Source: a virus. Taken from it: a stretch of 64,000 bases of DNA. Below are positions 46,241 through 55,403 of this stretch, in pieces. Every line of letters starts with the position of its first letter. Positions within the stretch are counted from its first letter, which is position 1. The translations under genes were made by a program, and so were the position numbers. Location of the stretch: positions 1-64,000 of IMG/VR virus record IMGVR_UViG_3300023174_000120, one strand, 5' to 3'. The notes under the pieces were generated by a model. That model ran no database searches. It was given only the letters and a program-made list of their open reading frames with translations, and was not told where the DNA came from.

Positions 46241-47779
46241 TTATTCAGCCTTTTTATTTGCTGTTCCTGTTAACACATCGGTAGCTGTTGAGCTGACCTT
46301 AACCCTGTTGGTGTTATTTTCGTGCTGTATCCAAGGCTCATGTACCGGAACACGCTGCATGATGCTTTGTAAATCATCTGTTTTGTATCTATCTGCATTG
46401 GTCCACGCATCTTCTACATATTTGGTATTAGGGAGAATAAACTTAGATAATGCATCAGGTATTGCGGCCGAATCAGCAGGAGTGGCTGTGGCCGCTGTAG
46501 GACCATTCATATGAATTGCCCTGGCAGATTCTAAATGCTGTCCCTGTGTAGAAATATTGGTATTACCATTGGCTGAAAAATTATTATTTGCTCCGGCAAC
46601 AATATTAAAATTACCAGAAGCAGTTTGTTTAACATCCCCTGTTACTTTAATATCAAACCCAGCATCTGATTTTAATTTTGTACTACCGGTTACAGATTGA
46701 TCTAAATTACCTTTGAATTGAATTTTGCCATCAACGCCAACTATAACATTATGATTTTGATCGGTGTTAATATTCAAATCTCCAACTGAATGTATATTAA
46801 CATTCCTACCTGCTTCTAAATTAATATCTCGATCGGCTCTGAAATTAAAATCTGTTTCAGAATGTATACTGATCGAATCTCGAGAATAGATATCAATCTT
46901 GCCATCACTGGTTAATTCGATCCAGGCTGTTCCTCGACTGTTGGCAATGTAAATTAAATCGTGAGTATTATGTAATAGTATTTGATGGCCGGTCCTAGTT
47001 CGAATCCTTACCAATTCGTTGTCGCCGTTTTTATCGCCATCGTCCATAACAAAAGTAGTTCCACCGAGCCGGCTAACTGGCTGAAGTTTACTGGCTCCGT
47101 CATAACCAACTTCGGCTTTTTTACCGTTAGGGTCAAGTGGGCCCGGGGTGCTTATACCAAATACTTTACTAGGTGCTTCGCGTCTTGCTGAACTAGATGT
47201 TATTCCTCTAATATTATCGGCTAATAATCCTTGATCTCTTAAACGTTTGGCAAATGGATGTAGTGGTTTCTTAAACTTACTAACATTTGGTCCGGCATTT
47301 TGAAACTTTGGAGATTTAAGAAATTCCCCAACTGGCAGCGGCCCATCTGTATATTGTCTTGTTTGTTCTTGAGATATATCCACTGTATCACTAGCGGCAA
47401 TACCTGGGACCATTTGATTTTGAAACTGGTCCATAATGCACCCGATCCAATATCCTTGGTTAGGATCCCCGTCAATGAATATGACTAATACTCTAGTTCC
47501 TATATCAGGAGGAACCATCCACATACCATAACTTTTCTGAACATCGTCAAAGTTATTACTGTTAGGACCTTGATATTTGTCCGAGGTTACTCCATAGAAC
47601 GGACTAAGATATTTTACAATATATGTGTTTGACTGATCGGTGGTATCAGGATATAAACCCTTGATTAATCCTACTTCCAGCCTGCCCATAAAAGTAGGAT
47701 CTAAATTGTTGGTTATTATTCCAATAAATGGACCGGGCGAACCTAATTTTGACCTAGTTCTGGTATCTACAAAATCCAT
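46241..47779 (-). CDS. 5: Baseplate central spike protein, gp5-like, no lysozyme domain
   Basis: About 512 residues from ATG 47779, chosen because it lies just after the stop of the hub gene. Residues 20-115 form the OB-fold (GPFIGIITNNLDPTFMGRLEVGLIKG; YGMWMVPPDIGTRVLVIFIDGDPNQGYWIGCIMD). The C-terminal half has VgrG/gp5 spike repeats (DINLEAGRNVNIHSVGDLNI, then GKIQFKGNLDQSV). The T4 lysozyme domain between them is missing, and no Glu-x8-Asp-x5-Thr pattern is seen, so peptidoglycan cutting must be done elsewhere. It trimerises at the tail tip. Confidence 0.85.
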   Translation of the reverse strand: MDFVDTRTRSKLGSPGPFIGIITNNLDPTFMGRLEVGLIKGLYPDTTDQSNTYIVKYLSPFYGVTSDKYQGPNSNNFDDVQKSYGMWMVPPDIGTRVLVIFIDGDPNQGYWIGCIMDQFQNQMVPGIAASDTVDISQEQTRQYTDGPLPVGEFLKSPKFQNAGPNVSKFKKPLHPFAKRLRDQGLLADNIRGITSSSARREAPSKVFGISTPGPLDPNGKKAEVGYDGASKLQPVSRLGGTTFVMDDGDKNGDNELVRIRTRTGHQILLHNTHDLIYIANSRGTAWIELTSDGKIDIYSRDSISIHSETDFNFRADRDINLEAGRNVNIHSVGDLNINTDQNHNVIVGVDGKIQFKGNLDQSVTGSTKLKSDAGFDIKVTGDVKQTASGNFNIVAGANNNFSANGNTNISTQGQHLESARAIHMNGPTAATATPADSAAIPDALSKFILPNTKYVEDAWTNADRYKTDDLQSIMQRVPVHEPWIQHENNTNRVKVSSTATDVLTGTANKKAE

Positions 47780-47783
47780 AATT

Positions 47784-49967
47784 TTAAATTCCAAGCGTTG
47801 TTACAGTAACATCTGTCTTGTATGGATCCTGAAAAGTTACATTATTATCTATCGGTTTAGTAACCTTAATATTATCGGGCAGTTGTCCAGGAACCCTAAC
47901 CAGCTTTAATCTCTGTTTAAATAATCCATCTTTAAAAGAACTGGCAACTTCCGTTACCATAAAAACTCCGCTGGCATCAGCAGAGCTGGATTTAAACTCA
48001 AGAGATCCGGTTTTTTCATTAATATCAACCGGGTTACTAAATGTTAAAGATATTAATACCTGTCCATAAAATCTATCGGCTTCGTTATCTTTGGTAACAC
48101 CTTGTTGATTTTCGCTTGGTGCAGGATTATAATTTCCGATTCCGCCTGTGACAAGATAAAACGGATCTCCAATTATATCTAAATCACCGGTTACCCTACT
48201 AACAGAATTTATTAATGCCAGGTGCATATTTTTTGCCATAGCAGTATAAGGATCGGAATTGGGTTGATTGGCATTCATTTCATTGCCTGGATGAACACTT
48301 GCTCGAGAAGATGCAGATTGAGTTTCTGCACGACCAATTATTGAATCAATAGGGTTCACTCCATGTAATTCTATAGCATTATCGCTATTAATTGTGTCGG
48401 CTACTCCTTTATCATTATTTCTACCCAATGCTCTAGGGATAGCTTCAAAATATAGATAATTATAATCTAATTTAAAAGCAGTGATATCCACATTCATTCC
48501 AGTATAGATATAATTGTAATCCCTTAATACTAGAGTTTTTAATTTAGTTTTATCAATTTTTTGACTATTCCCATATGTAGGAATAAAGGTATAATGAACA
48601 TAATGCTCAGTAACGATGTAAGTAAATATTTGATAAGGTCTGCCTTTGGGTGAATTAATTGTTTTTTTATTTTCAACGTGAAGACGAATAAGAAAATACT
48701 TAACTCGCCCAAAGGTATCAGGATTATCTCCTTTTCCTATATTTTCTAGTTTTGTTTTAACATAAGAACTGTCTCTTATGGTAGCAGTAATAATATCGTG
48801 AATATTATCACCTTCTTTAAATTGTATAGTTGGCGAAGCAGCAGATGTTCCTAGTGTTTCTGCCAACGATGTGGTAGTACTGGCAGCATCGTGGCGAATT
48901 AATCTAACCAAATCTCCGCCTGCATGACTATATGATATATCGGCATTGGCAATTTCGTTTTCTGTTTTACTTTCTAAATCCCATCCTTTACCATTAATCC
49001 ATACAGGGAATTTTATTTCATAGGTATCGCAATCTTTATCTTCAATATTGGTAGCATAGGTAGGATCTTTGATTTTTCCATTTAAATTCTCCATGAAATT
49101 TTTTAAAGTATCTCCTACCTTGGTACCCGACATCGATGTACCAGTTTGTAATTTTCCTTCTTCGCCGAACCCTTTATCAGCAAACGGCACAGCCGTGCAA
49201 GAATATTTGGTTCCGTTTTCAGTTAATTCGATGCTCATGCCTGTAAAACGTATTAAAAAATGACGTGATGTGTTGGGGATAGATTCAGGTCTAGGTAGAT
49301 CTTTATTGTCTTTATAACCTATAAAATCAATGGTCAATAAAAAGCTAGCATTAGAATAAACTTCATATCCAGCCGCCTGTGCTGTTACTTGTAATGCTTC
49401 AATAAAACCATTAATACTATATGGTTCAAATACGTCAAAAGACATATTAGTCGGTAATGTAAGCCCACCGGCTTTGCTAGGAGCCATAATAGTTCCTATT
49501 TCTACATTATCGATATACATGTCAAATCGTCCAGGGCTAAATTTGTTAAAATCATTAACTAATTGTTGAGCCGATTCTTTATCGTATCCAGTAAGAACTT
49601 TAAAGTCAACCTTTCTGGTTGTTACCGAAGAAACAATATCACTTTCGGAGGTAACAGTGCTTGTTACTTCCTTGGTGTCTGTTCGAAAAACTGGGGATCC
49701 GGTTACATTACCAGTTAAACCTTCAGGTCCTTTACCACCAGATCTTAAAATTACAAAATTTTTAGAACTATCTCTATAATTTTTAGGATCATTTGCCGAA
49801 TTAATACTAACAGCGGACAAGGTAAAGTTATAGGTGTAAGACCTATAACTGTTAAGAACATTGGACTTACCGGACGATTCTATATTGAGTGTGTTAGATT
49901 TATTAGTTTTTCTATCTATTCCTTTAGGAAGAACACTGGTAAAAGAAACTGGATTATAATCCGACAT
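47784..49967 (-). CDS. Baseplate hub protein, gp27-type
   Basis: 727 residues. By position (directly upstream of the gp5-like spike) and content it is the hub that connects tail tube and spike. FLIRFTGMSIELTENGTKYSCTAVPFADKGF and the late VFMVTEVASSFKDGLFKQRLKLVRVPGQ match the style of large gp27-like hubs in marine T4-like phages. T4 gp27 is only 391 residues, so about 300 extra residues are present. Its stop is five bases before the spike start. Confidence 0.7.
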   Translation of the reverse strand: MSDYNPVSFTSVLPKGIDRKTNKSNTLNIESSGKSNVLNSYRSYTYNFTLSAVSINSANDPKNYRDSSKNFVILRSGGKGPEGLTGNVTGSPVFRTDTKEVTSTVTSESDIVSSVTTRKVDFKVLTGYDKESAQQLVNDFNKFSPGRFDMYIDNVEIGTIMAPSKAGGLTLPTNMSFDVFEPYSINGFIEALQVTAQAAGYEVYSNASFLLTIDFIGYKDNKDLPRPESIPNTSRHFLIRFTGMSIELTENGTKYSCTAVPFADKGFGEEGKLQTGTSMSGTKVGDTLKNFMENLNGKIKDPTYATNIEDKDCDTYEIKFPVWINGKGWDLESKTENEIANADISYSHAGGDLVRLIRHDAASTTTSLAETLGTSAASPTIQFKEGDNIHDIITATIRDSSYVKTKLENIGKGDNPDTFGRVKYFLIRLHVENKKTINSPKGRPYQIFTYIVTEHYVHYTFIPTYGNSQKIDKTKLKTLVLRDYNYIYTGMNVDITAFKLDYNYLYFEAIPRALGRNNDKGVADTINSDNAIELHGVNPIDSIIGRAETQSASSRASVHPGNEMNANQPNSDPYTAMAKNMHLALINSVSRVTGDLDIIGDPFYLVTGGIGNYNPAPSENQQGVTKDNEADRFYGQVLISLTFSNPVDINEKTGSLEFKSSSADASGVFMVTEVASSFKDGLFKQRLKLVRVPGQLPDNIKVTKPIDNNVTFQDPYKTDVTVTTLGI

Positions 49968-49968
49968 A

Positions 49969-50268
49969 TTAATTCCCTAACGCCAGTCTTACAGTTTCTT
50001 GTGTAGGTACATAAATTTTTATTCCGGCTACCATGTCAAAAACTGGATCTCGAAGTATGTCTTTATTTCGCACACTGAATATCCACCATAGACCGGGTTC
50101 TTGATACAGATCATAGGCCAATAGATCCGGACGATTTTCATATTCTTTGCCTACTGTGAATAATACATCATTTACTGATTGAGGGATATCTCTAAATACC
50201 TGAACATCTAAATATCCCAATGAATAATCAGTGCTATAATACGGACTGTTGCTATCGTATAATGCCAT
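49969..50268 (-). CDS. 53: Baseplate wedge protein, gp53/LysM-like
   Basis: 99 residues. YENRPDLLAYDLYQEPGLWWIFSVRNKDILRDPVFDMVAGIKIYVP is the gp53-type signature: a LysM-like fold in which the PGLWW loop is conserved. T4 gp53 is longer (196). It links neighbouring wedges. The stop is one base from the hub gene start, and the start overlaps the previous stop. Confidence 0.8.
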   Translation of the reverse strand: MALYDSNSPYYSTDYSLGYLDVQVFRDIPQSVNDVLFTVGKEYENRPDLLAYDLYQEPGLWWIFSVRNKDILRDPVFDMVAGIKIYVPTQETVRLALGN

Positions 50269-51032
50269 TATAGATATCCTCCAGTCCTACCATTTTTTAA
50301 CCAATTTTCAACTGTGAATTTTTGTATTTCATTTCTACTATATACTACCGAACAATTTACCGTGATGGTACAAAATGTAGGAACAGAAGATTGATCAGAA
50401 TTTGTATTTTTATTCAGAGTGAAATAATCTACCGCCTCCGGTAACTCCATTCTAAAAGATTTAATAACTATAGGAGCCTGATCTAAAATTTGTTGTCCAT
50501 AAGCATATAATCTACAAACAGGCGGTGGTGCTCCACTATTGGTTTCGTTGCCTGATCTCATTTTAGTTAATATTCTTAATAGATGTATGGTTGATAATAG
50601 TGTCCTAGCATCTGCTTCATTTTGAACTGTGAATTTTCCTATGATATTAATATCAGTTACAGAACTGTTTTTATAAAAATACTGCGTATAATTACTATGG
50701 GTAGGAGTTACCGCCGCATAATCTGCTTTGTTGTCATATGATATCGAAGGAGTATATGGAAAAATTATTCCTCCTGCATTATATAATGTATAATCTACAC
50801 CAGTATAGATATACTCATTAGGAACCTTAATTCTTACCCGCTTGTCTGCAGATAATGATTTTCCAGAAACACTTTTAATATTAACAGGAGCCTTTGGTAA
50901 ACTAATTCCTTTGACTTTATCAATGAGAGCCTGAGCACCGCGAGTAATGCTTTGAACATTTCTAGCAGCATTGCCTAACGCCTGTCCACCATATTTGTCA
51001 ACAACACCTACAATTTCATCACCGGTAGCCAT
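50268..51032 (-). CDS. Baseplate-tail tube connector, gp48/gp54-like
   Basis: 254 residues. The central part has FPYTPSISYDNKADYAAVTPTHSNYTQYFYKNSSVTDINIIGKFTVQNEADARTLLSTIHLLRILTKM, which matches the tube-junction proteins that start tail tube polymerisation (gp48 or gp54 in T4). The final VNCSVVYSRNEIQKFTVENWLKNGRTGG is also typical. It cannot be assigned to one of the two by eye. It heads the minus-strand structural operon, with AAGGAG and a late promoter box upstream. Confidence 0.7.
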   Translation of the reverse strand: MATGDEIVGVVDKYGGQALGNAARNVQSITRGAQALIDKVKGISLPKAPVNIKSVSGKSLSADKRVRIKVPNEYIYTGVDYTLYNAGGIIFPYTPSISYDNKADYAAVTPTHSNYTQYFYKNSSVTDINIIGKFTVQNEADARTLLSTIHLLRILTKMRSGNETNSGAPPPVCRLYAYGQQILDQAPIVIKSFRMELPEAVDYFTLNKNTNSDQSSVPTFCTITVNCSVVYSRNEIQKFTVENWLKNGRTGGYL

Positions 51033-51051
51033 AAACCACTCCTTTACTGTA

Positions 51052-51059
51052 TATTTATT
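51052..51059 (-). promoter_or_regulatory. T4-type late promoter box
   Basis: Minus-strand AATAAATA, followed by ACAGTAAAGGAG and the ATG at 51032. It heads the baseplate operon and lies back to back with the sigma70 promoter of the gp55 gene. Confidence 0.6.
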
Positions 51060-51093
51060 GTTAAATAAACTGCTAACTTAATAACCCGTGATA

Positions 51094-51122
51094 TTGACAT
51101 AAACATATTGTTGTGTTATTAT
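51094..51122 (+). promoter_or_regulatory. Sigma70-type promoter for late sigma gene
   Basis: TTGACA (51094-51099), 17-base spacer, TATTAT (51117-51122), then AAGGAAAAT before ATG 51148. So the late sigma factor itself is placed under host-type control. Confidence 0.75.
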
Positions 51123-51147
51123 AAATCACAAGGAAAATATAAAAAAT

Positions 51148-52065
51148 ATGACGACCGATCTAGGAACAACTACCGGACGAAAAGTAAAATATCTAAATAA
51201 TCGAGACTTACTAACAGAAATTCACAAAAGTAAATGCTCATATTCCAGCTTTGTTAAACCAGAATATCATCAATACGATGTTATTATTTCTAACCTAAAC
51301 GACATTAACGACACAGTGTTAGAAGAAGCCAAAAAAAATCGTGCTAAAAGATTGGGATTAGAAGCATTTAACTTGGCTAGAGCCACCGGTGATAAAAAAA
51401 TTAAACTGGCAGAATGCGTAAAAGATCCTAATACCATTGATAAAATTGATCTTGTTATTCGTATAATGACGTTTGATCATATTCCTATGACTCCGGGCAG
51501 GAAAAAAACAACAAAAACCACTGCCGACGGGCACGAAAAAGTAAACTTCCCTCCATTTCAACATTGGAAATACAACGATCAAGACCAGCTGATCTGTGTT
51601 GGCAAGAGCCATTGGAAAGGTCCAGTTGATACTGGAAAGTTCGAAAAGGATCACGGACGTATTACAGAAGGTCTGGGACGTATGTATATCAAGCTCAGCG
51701 AACGCTATGCCCAACGTAGTAACTGGAGGGGATACACTTACATTGATGAGATGCGAGGACAAGCAATACTACAACTAAGCCAAATCGGTCTACAGTTTGA
51801 TGAAAGCAAAAGTGAAAATCCATTTGCTTACTATACTGCCGCTGTAACTAATTCTTTTACTCGTGTGCTGAATATTGAAAAAAAGAATCAAAATATTCGT
51901 GACGATATGTTGGAAGAACACGGATTAACTCCAAGTTCTACCAGACAACACGCTCACGAATACGCCGAAGAAACTGCTAGACAAGCCGAATTATATAAGA
52001 ATATTCGTATGCCCAAACGCGAGGACAGCATAGAGGAAGAAGAATCGCCAGAAGAGGAAGTATAA
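51148..52065 (+). CDS. 55: Late transcription sigma factor gp55
   Basis: 305 residues (T4 gp55 is 185). The core region NWRGYTYIDEMRGQAILQLSQIGLQFDESKSENPFAYYTAAVTNSFTRVLNIEKKNQNIRDDML is sigma region 2-like and matches gp55. Gp55 directs host RNA polymerase to TATAAATA late promoters. The C-terminus is acidic (DSIEEEESPEEEV) and lacks the hydrophobic clamp-binding tail of T4 gp55. The N-terminal 80 residues, with YSSFVKPEYHQYDVIISNLNDI, are conserved in relatives but extra to T4. Confidence 0.9.
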   Translation: MTTDLGTTTGRKVKYLNNRDLLTEIHKSKCSYSSFVKPEYHQYDVIISNLNDINDTVLEEAKKNRAKRLGLEAFNLARATGDKKIKLAECVKDPNTIDKIDLVIRIMTFDHIPMTPGRKKTTKTTADGHEKVNFPPFQHWKYNDQDQLICVGKSHWKGPVDTGKFEKDHGRITEGLGRMYIKLSERYAQRSNWRGYTYIDEMRGQAILQLSQIGLQFDESKSENPFAYYTAAVTNSFTRVLNIEKKNQNIRDDMLEEHGLTPSSTRQHAHEYAEETARQAELYKNIRMPKREDSIEEEESPEEEV

Positions 52066-52067
52066 TA

Positions 52068-52097
52068 TTGACTATTAAACTATTACTCTGCTATAAT
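52068..52097 (+). promoter_or_regulatory. Sigma70-type promoter for gp47/gp46
   Basis: TTGACT (52068-52073), 18-base spacer, TATAAT (52092-52097), then AAAGGAGAG and ATG 52115. Confidence 0.75.
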
Positions 52098-52114
52098 AGC
52101 AAAGGAGAGATTTA

Positions 52115-53128
52115 ATGGCATTATTTAAAAAAGTCGCGTGTTTCACAGATCTTCATGTCGGTGCTAAATCAAACAGTGTTGTTCATTTGCAAGACTGCGA
52201 AGATTTTGTAGATTGGTTTATTGAACAAGCCCAAGCGGCAGGTTGTGAAACTGCTATCTTCTTGGGCGACTGGAGTCATAATAGAAACAGTATGAATCTA
52301 TATACTCTAGACACCAGTATTAGGTGTTTAGAGAAACTGGGCGCTGCTTTTGAACAGTTTTTCTGGTTTCCGGGCAATCACGACCTGTTTTATAAAGACA
52401 AACGAGACATTCACAGCAGCATATTTGGCAGACATATCCCCGGAGTAACCGTAGTCGACGGTGTTACAACATTAGACGATGTTACTCTAGTACCGTGGCT
52501 AGTAGGCGATGAATGGAAAACCATGCGGAATATTAAGAGCCGCTATGTGTTTGGGCACTTTGAACTGCCTAAATTCTTTATGAACGCTATGGTACAGATG
52601 CCAGACCACGGAGAATTGCGAGCAGAAGACTTTGTCGGACCTGAATATGTGTTCAGTGGCCACTTCCATAAACGACAAACCAACCAAAATGTTGTGTATA
52701 TTGGCAATGCCTTTCCACATAACTTCTCAGATGCATGGGATGACGAGCGCGGAATGATGACAATGGAGTGGGGTGGCCAACCTGAATATAAGACTTGGCC
52801 TGACGCTCCTAAGTTTAGAACTATCAAACTCAGCGAACTAATCGATCGCAAGGACGAAATCATGCTGAGTAAAATGTATCTGCGTGTTAATCTAGACATT
52901 GATATCAGTTTTGAAGAAGCCAACTACATCAAAGAAACCTTTATTAAAGATTATGACATCAGAGAAATTGGTCTAGTCCAAGATAAAAGCAATTTAGAAG
53001 GCAGTTACGAAGACACACCCGATACTAAATTTGAAAGTATTGACACTATTGTTGCTGAACAACTGGTCAATATTGACAGCGGCCAATTTGATAAAAAAAT
53101 CCTAATGGATATCTACAACGACCTATGA
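52115..53128 (+). CDS. 47: Recombination nuclease subunit gp47 (Mre11/SbcD)
   Basis: 337 residues (T4 gp47 is 339). Metallophosphoesterase motifs: CFTDLHVGAKS (DxH), FLGDWSHNR (GD), FPGNHDLFY (GNHD), YVFGHFELP and VFSGHFHKRQ (GHxH). With gp46 it resects DNA ends to give 3' overhangs for recombination-dependent replication, and degrades host DNA. The stop overlaps the gp46 start by four bases. A clear promoter and Shine-Dalgarno precede it. Confidence 0.95.
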   Translation: MALFKKVACFTDLHVGAKSNSVVHLQDCEDFVDWFIEQAQAAGCETAIFLGDWSHNRNSMNLYTLDTSIRCLEKLGAAFEQFFWFPGNHDLFYKDKRDIHSSIFGRHIPGVTVVDGVTTLDDVTLVPWLVGDEWKTMRNIKSRYVFGHFELPKFFMNAMVQMPDHGELRAEDFVGPEYVFSGHFHKRQTNQNVVYIGNAFPHNFSDAWDDERGMMTMEWGGQPEYKTWPDAPKFRTIKLSELIDRKDEIMLSKMYLRVNLDIDISFEEANYIKETFIKDYDIREIGLVQDKSNLEGSYEDTPDTKFESIDTIVAEQLVNIDSGQFDKKILMDIYNDL

Positions 53129-54915
53129 GCCAATTCCGCATTAAAAACTTAACCGTAAAGAATTTTATGAGCGTGGGTAATCAAACCCAGGCAGTAAACT
53201 TTGATCAAGAATCACTCACACTGGTGCTAGGCAGCAACTTAGACTTAGGTGGGGACGATACCGGATCACGCAACGGTACTGGTAAAACTACAATCATTAA
53301 CGCTCTCAGTTATGCCCTGTACGGACAAGCACTGACTAACATTCGTAAAGAAAACCTAATCAACAAGATCAACGGTAAGAACATGTTGGTTACTGTAGAA
53401 TTTGAAAAAAATGGACTAAACTATCGCATTGAACGAGGTCGTAAACCTAATTTGCTGAGATTATACGTAGATGACCGAGAGATCAGTATGGATAATCAAG
53501 GTGAAGATGAAAGCCAAGGCGACAGTAGAGAAACACAAAAGTCTATTGAACAGATGTTAGACATGACTCATACCATGTTCAAGCATCTGGTTGCGCTGAA
53601 TACCTATACAGAACCATTCTTGGCCATGCGAGCCGCTGACCAAAGAGAAGTAATTGAGCAGTTGTTGGGCATTACATTGCTCAGTGAAAAGGCAGAACTG
53701 CTAAAAACTCGTGTCAAAGAAACTAAAGATTTAATCAGTGCCGAACAATTTCGCATCGAAGCAATTAAATCTGCCAACGAGAATGTTCAGAAAAGCATTG
53801 ACAGTTTAGGAATTAAGAGTTCTGCGTGGGAAAAAAAGAAGAATGAAGAAATAGAAAGACTGGGTGCTGCCATTGTTAGTCTTGAATCGGTAGATATCGA
53901 TGCCGAATTACTGCTTCATGCTACATTAAAGCAGTGGTTAGAAAACTCTAACAGGATTAGAGACCTAAATAAACAAAAGGCTACCTACGAAACCGCAGTG
54001 ACACAGGCTGAAAAAGCAGTTGATAGGTATCGTAAGGCACTAGAATCATTGCTGGATAAAAAATGTCCTGCTTGCGAACAGAATATTCACGATCACAAGC
54101 ACGAAGAAATGACCACAACAGCAACTAAAAATTTAGAAGATGCTGTAGTATATCTTGACACTTGCCAAACCAACTATGATAATGTTCTGCAAGAGTTATC
54201 GGATATAGGCGAGCAAGGACGCAGACCTGAACCTTTCTATGACACCGAAGCAGAAGCACTAGGGCATAAGAACAATTTAGACCAATTGACCAAGTCCTTA
54301 GAGGGCAAGGTATTAGAAATTAATCCCTACGACGAGCAGATCGAAGAATTAAAGAACACCGCTATCCAAGAAATATCTTGGGATACCATTAACGAACTCA
54401 CTAGATTAAAGGATCACCAAGAGTTCCTGCATAAACTGTTAACCAATAAAGATAGCTTCATACGAAAACGTATTATTGATCAGAATTTGTCCTATCTCAA
54501 CAAGCGATTAAGTTATTATATTGATAAACTTGGTCTACCACATACAGTTATATTTCAAAATGACCTCACTGTGGAAATCACGCAGTTAGGACAGGACTTG
54601 GATTTTGATAATTTGTCGCGTGGAGAACGCAATAGATTGATTCTCAGCATGAGTTTTGCCTTCCGCGATGTGTGGGAAGGACTATATCAGCATATCAATC
54701 TGCTGTTTATCGACGAATTAGTTGATGCCGGTATGGACTCAGCAGGGGTAGAAAGTGCCCTGGCGGTTCTAAAAAAGATGGCCAGGGAACGAAATAAGAA
54801 TATATACTTGATCAGTCATAAGGATGAATTGATCGGACGTGTGAATAACGTGCTCAGAGTAATCAAAGAAAATGGATTTACTTCTTATTCCAACAGTTTA
54901 GATTATGTCAACTGA
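53125..54915 (+). CDS. 46: Recombination ATPase subunit gp46 (Rad50/SbcC)
   Basis: 596 residues (T4 gp46 is 560). Walker A GSRNGTGKTTIINAL (about residues 49-63), long coiled coil with the zinc hook KKCPACEQN (about 312), signature NLSRGERNRLILSMSFAF (about 502), and Walker B LLFIDELVDAGMD. It forms the ATPase and DNA clamp of the gp46/47 complex. Start and stop overlap neighbours by 4 and 11 bases. Confidence 0.95.
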   Translation: MSQFRIKNLTVKNFMSVGNQTQAVNFDQESLTLVLGSNLDLGGDDTGSRNGTGKTTIINALSYALYGQALTNIRKENLINKINGKNMLVTVEFEKNGLNYRIERGRKPNLLRLYVDDREISMDNQGEDESQGDSRETQKSIEQMLDMTHTMFKHLVALNTYTEPFLAMRAADQREVIEQLLGITLLSEKAELLKTRVKETKDLISAEQFRIEAIKSANENVQKSIDSLGIKSSAWEKKKNEEIERLGAAIVSLESVDIDAELLLHATLKQWLENSNRIRDLNKQKATYETAVTQAEKAVDRYRKALESLLDKKCPACEQNIHDHKHEEMTTTATKNLEDAVVYLDTCQTNYDNVLQELSDIGEQGRRPEPFYDTEAEALGHKNNLDQLTKSLEGKVLEINPYDEQIEELKNTAIQEISWDTINELTRLKDHQEFLHKLLTNKDSFIRKRIIDQNLSYLNKRLSYYIDKLGLPHTVIFQNDLTVEITQLGQDLDFDNLSRGERNRLILSMSFAFRDVWEGLYQHINLLFIDELVDAGMDSAGVESALAVLKKMARERNKNIYLISHKDELIGRVNNVLRVIKENGFTSYSNSLDYVN

Positions 54916-55219
54916 GAAAATTGATCGATATAGAGTTCTGTACTCAGAATATGTAAAGCACTTTGTAACTTTGCATAACTATCATAACGTGTTTATGGAG
55001 AATCGGGGTAAAGATTCTACTGCTCAAGTTAGAACCAGTTTGTATTCAATGATCAAACTTGAAAGAGAAATGGCTCAGTTGGCATTAGAGTGCTTTAAAG
55101 AAAATCAAGAAAACACTAAAGCTCAAAGACAACGTCTCAAAGAGATGAGAGCGAAAGCAAAACCCAGGATCAAACCTGGAGGAAGACCAAAAGGAAGAAA
55201 AAATGGAATCGACAGTTGA
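54905..55219 (+). CDS. Small protein with AT-hook-like tail
   Basis: 104 residues. Mostly helical with TLHNYHNVFMENRGKDSTAQVRTSLYSMIKLEREMAQLALECF, then a basic C-terminus KPRIKPGGRPKGRKNG, in which GRPKGRK resembles an AT-hook that binds the minor groove. It overlaps gp46 by 11 bases and the histone-like gene by 17. The context suggests a DNA-binding helper in replication or recombination, not shown. Confidence 0.65.
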   Translation: MSTEKIDRYRVLYSEYVKHFVTLHNYHNVFMENRGKDSTAQVRTSLYSMIKLEREMAQLALECFKENQENTKAQRQRLKEMRAKAKPRIKPGGRPKGRKNGIDS

Positions 55220-55400
55220 AAATCTACAGACAGCATTTGATGAGTTTCTCAAAGAAGATGCTAAATTCGCCGGCGGTAACGCTGCTGCTGGCACCCGTGC
55301 TCGTAAGGCATTAGCAGAGATTGGCAAGTTGGTTAAGGCTCGCCGCAATGAGATCACTGCTGAAAAGAACGCTCGTAAAGAGGCCAAGGCAGCAGCATAA
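55203..55400 (+). CDS. Histone H1/Hc1-like small basic protein
   Basis: 65 residues. FDEFLKEDAKFAGGNAAAGTRARKALAEIGKLVKARRNEI is very like the Hc1-type nucleoprotein motif (GNxAAxxRxRK...) found in bacteria and phages, which condenses DNA. Ends in AEKNARKEAKAAA, an Ala/Lys-rich tail. The start overlaps the preceding gene by 17 bases. Probable role: packing or regulating phage or host DNA. Confidence 0.7.
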   Translation: MESTVENLQTAFDEFLKEDAKFAGGNAAAGTRARKALAEIGKLVKARRNEITAEKNARKEAKAAA

Positions 55401-55403
55401 TCA

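Noticed and set aside
46238-46245. AATAAATA on the minus strand before gp25
   Set aside because: Five bases before the ATG and overlapping the preceding stop region; spacing unsuited to a leader.
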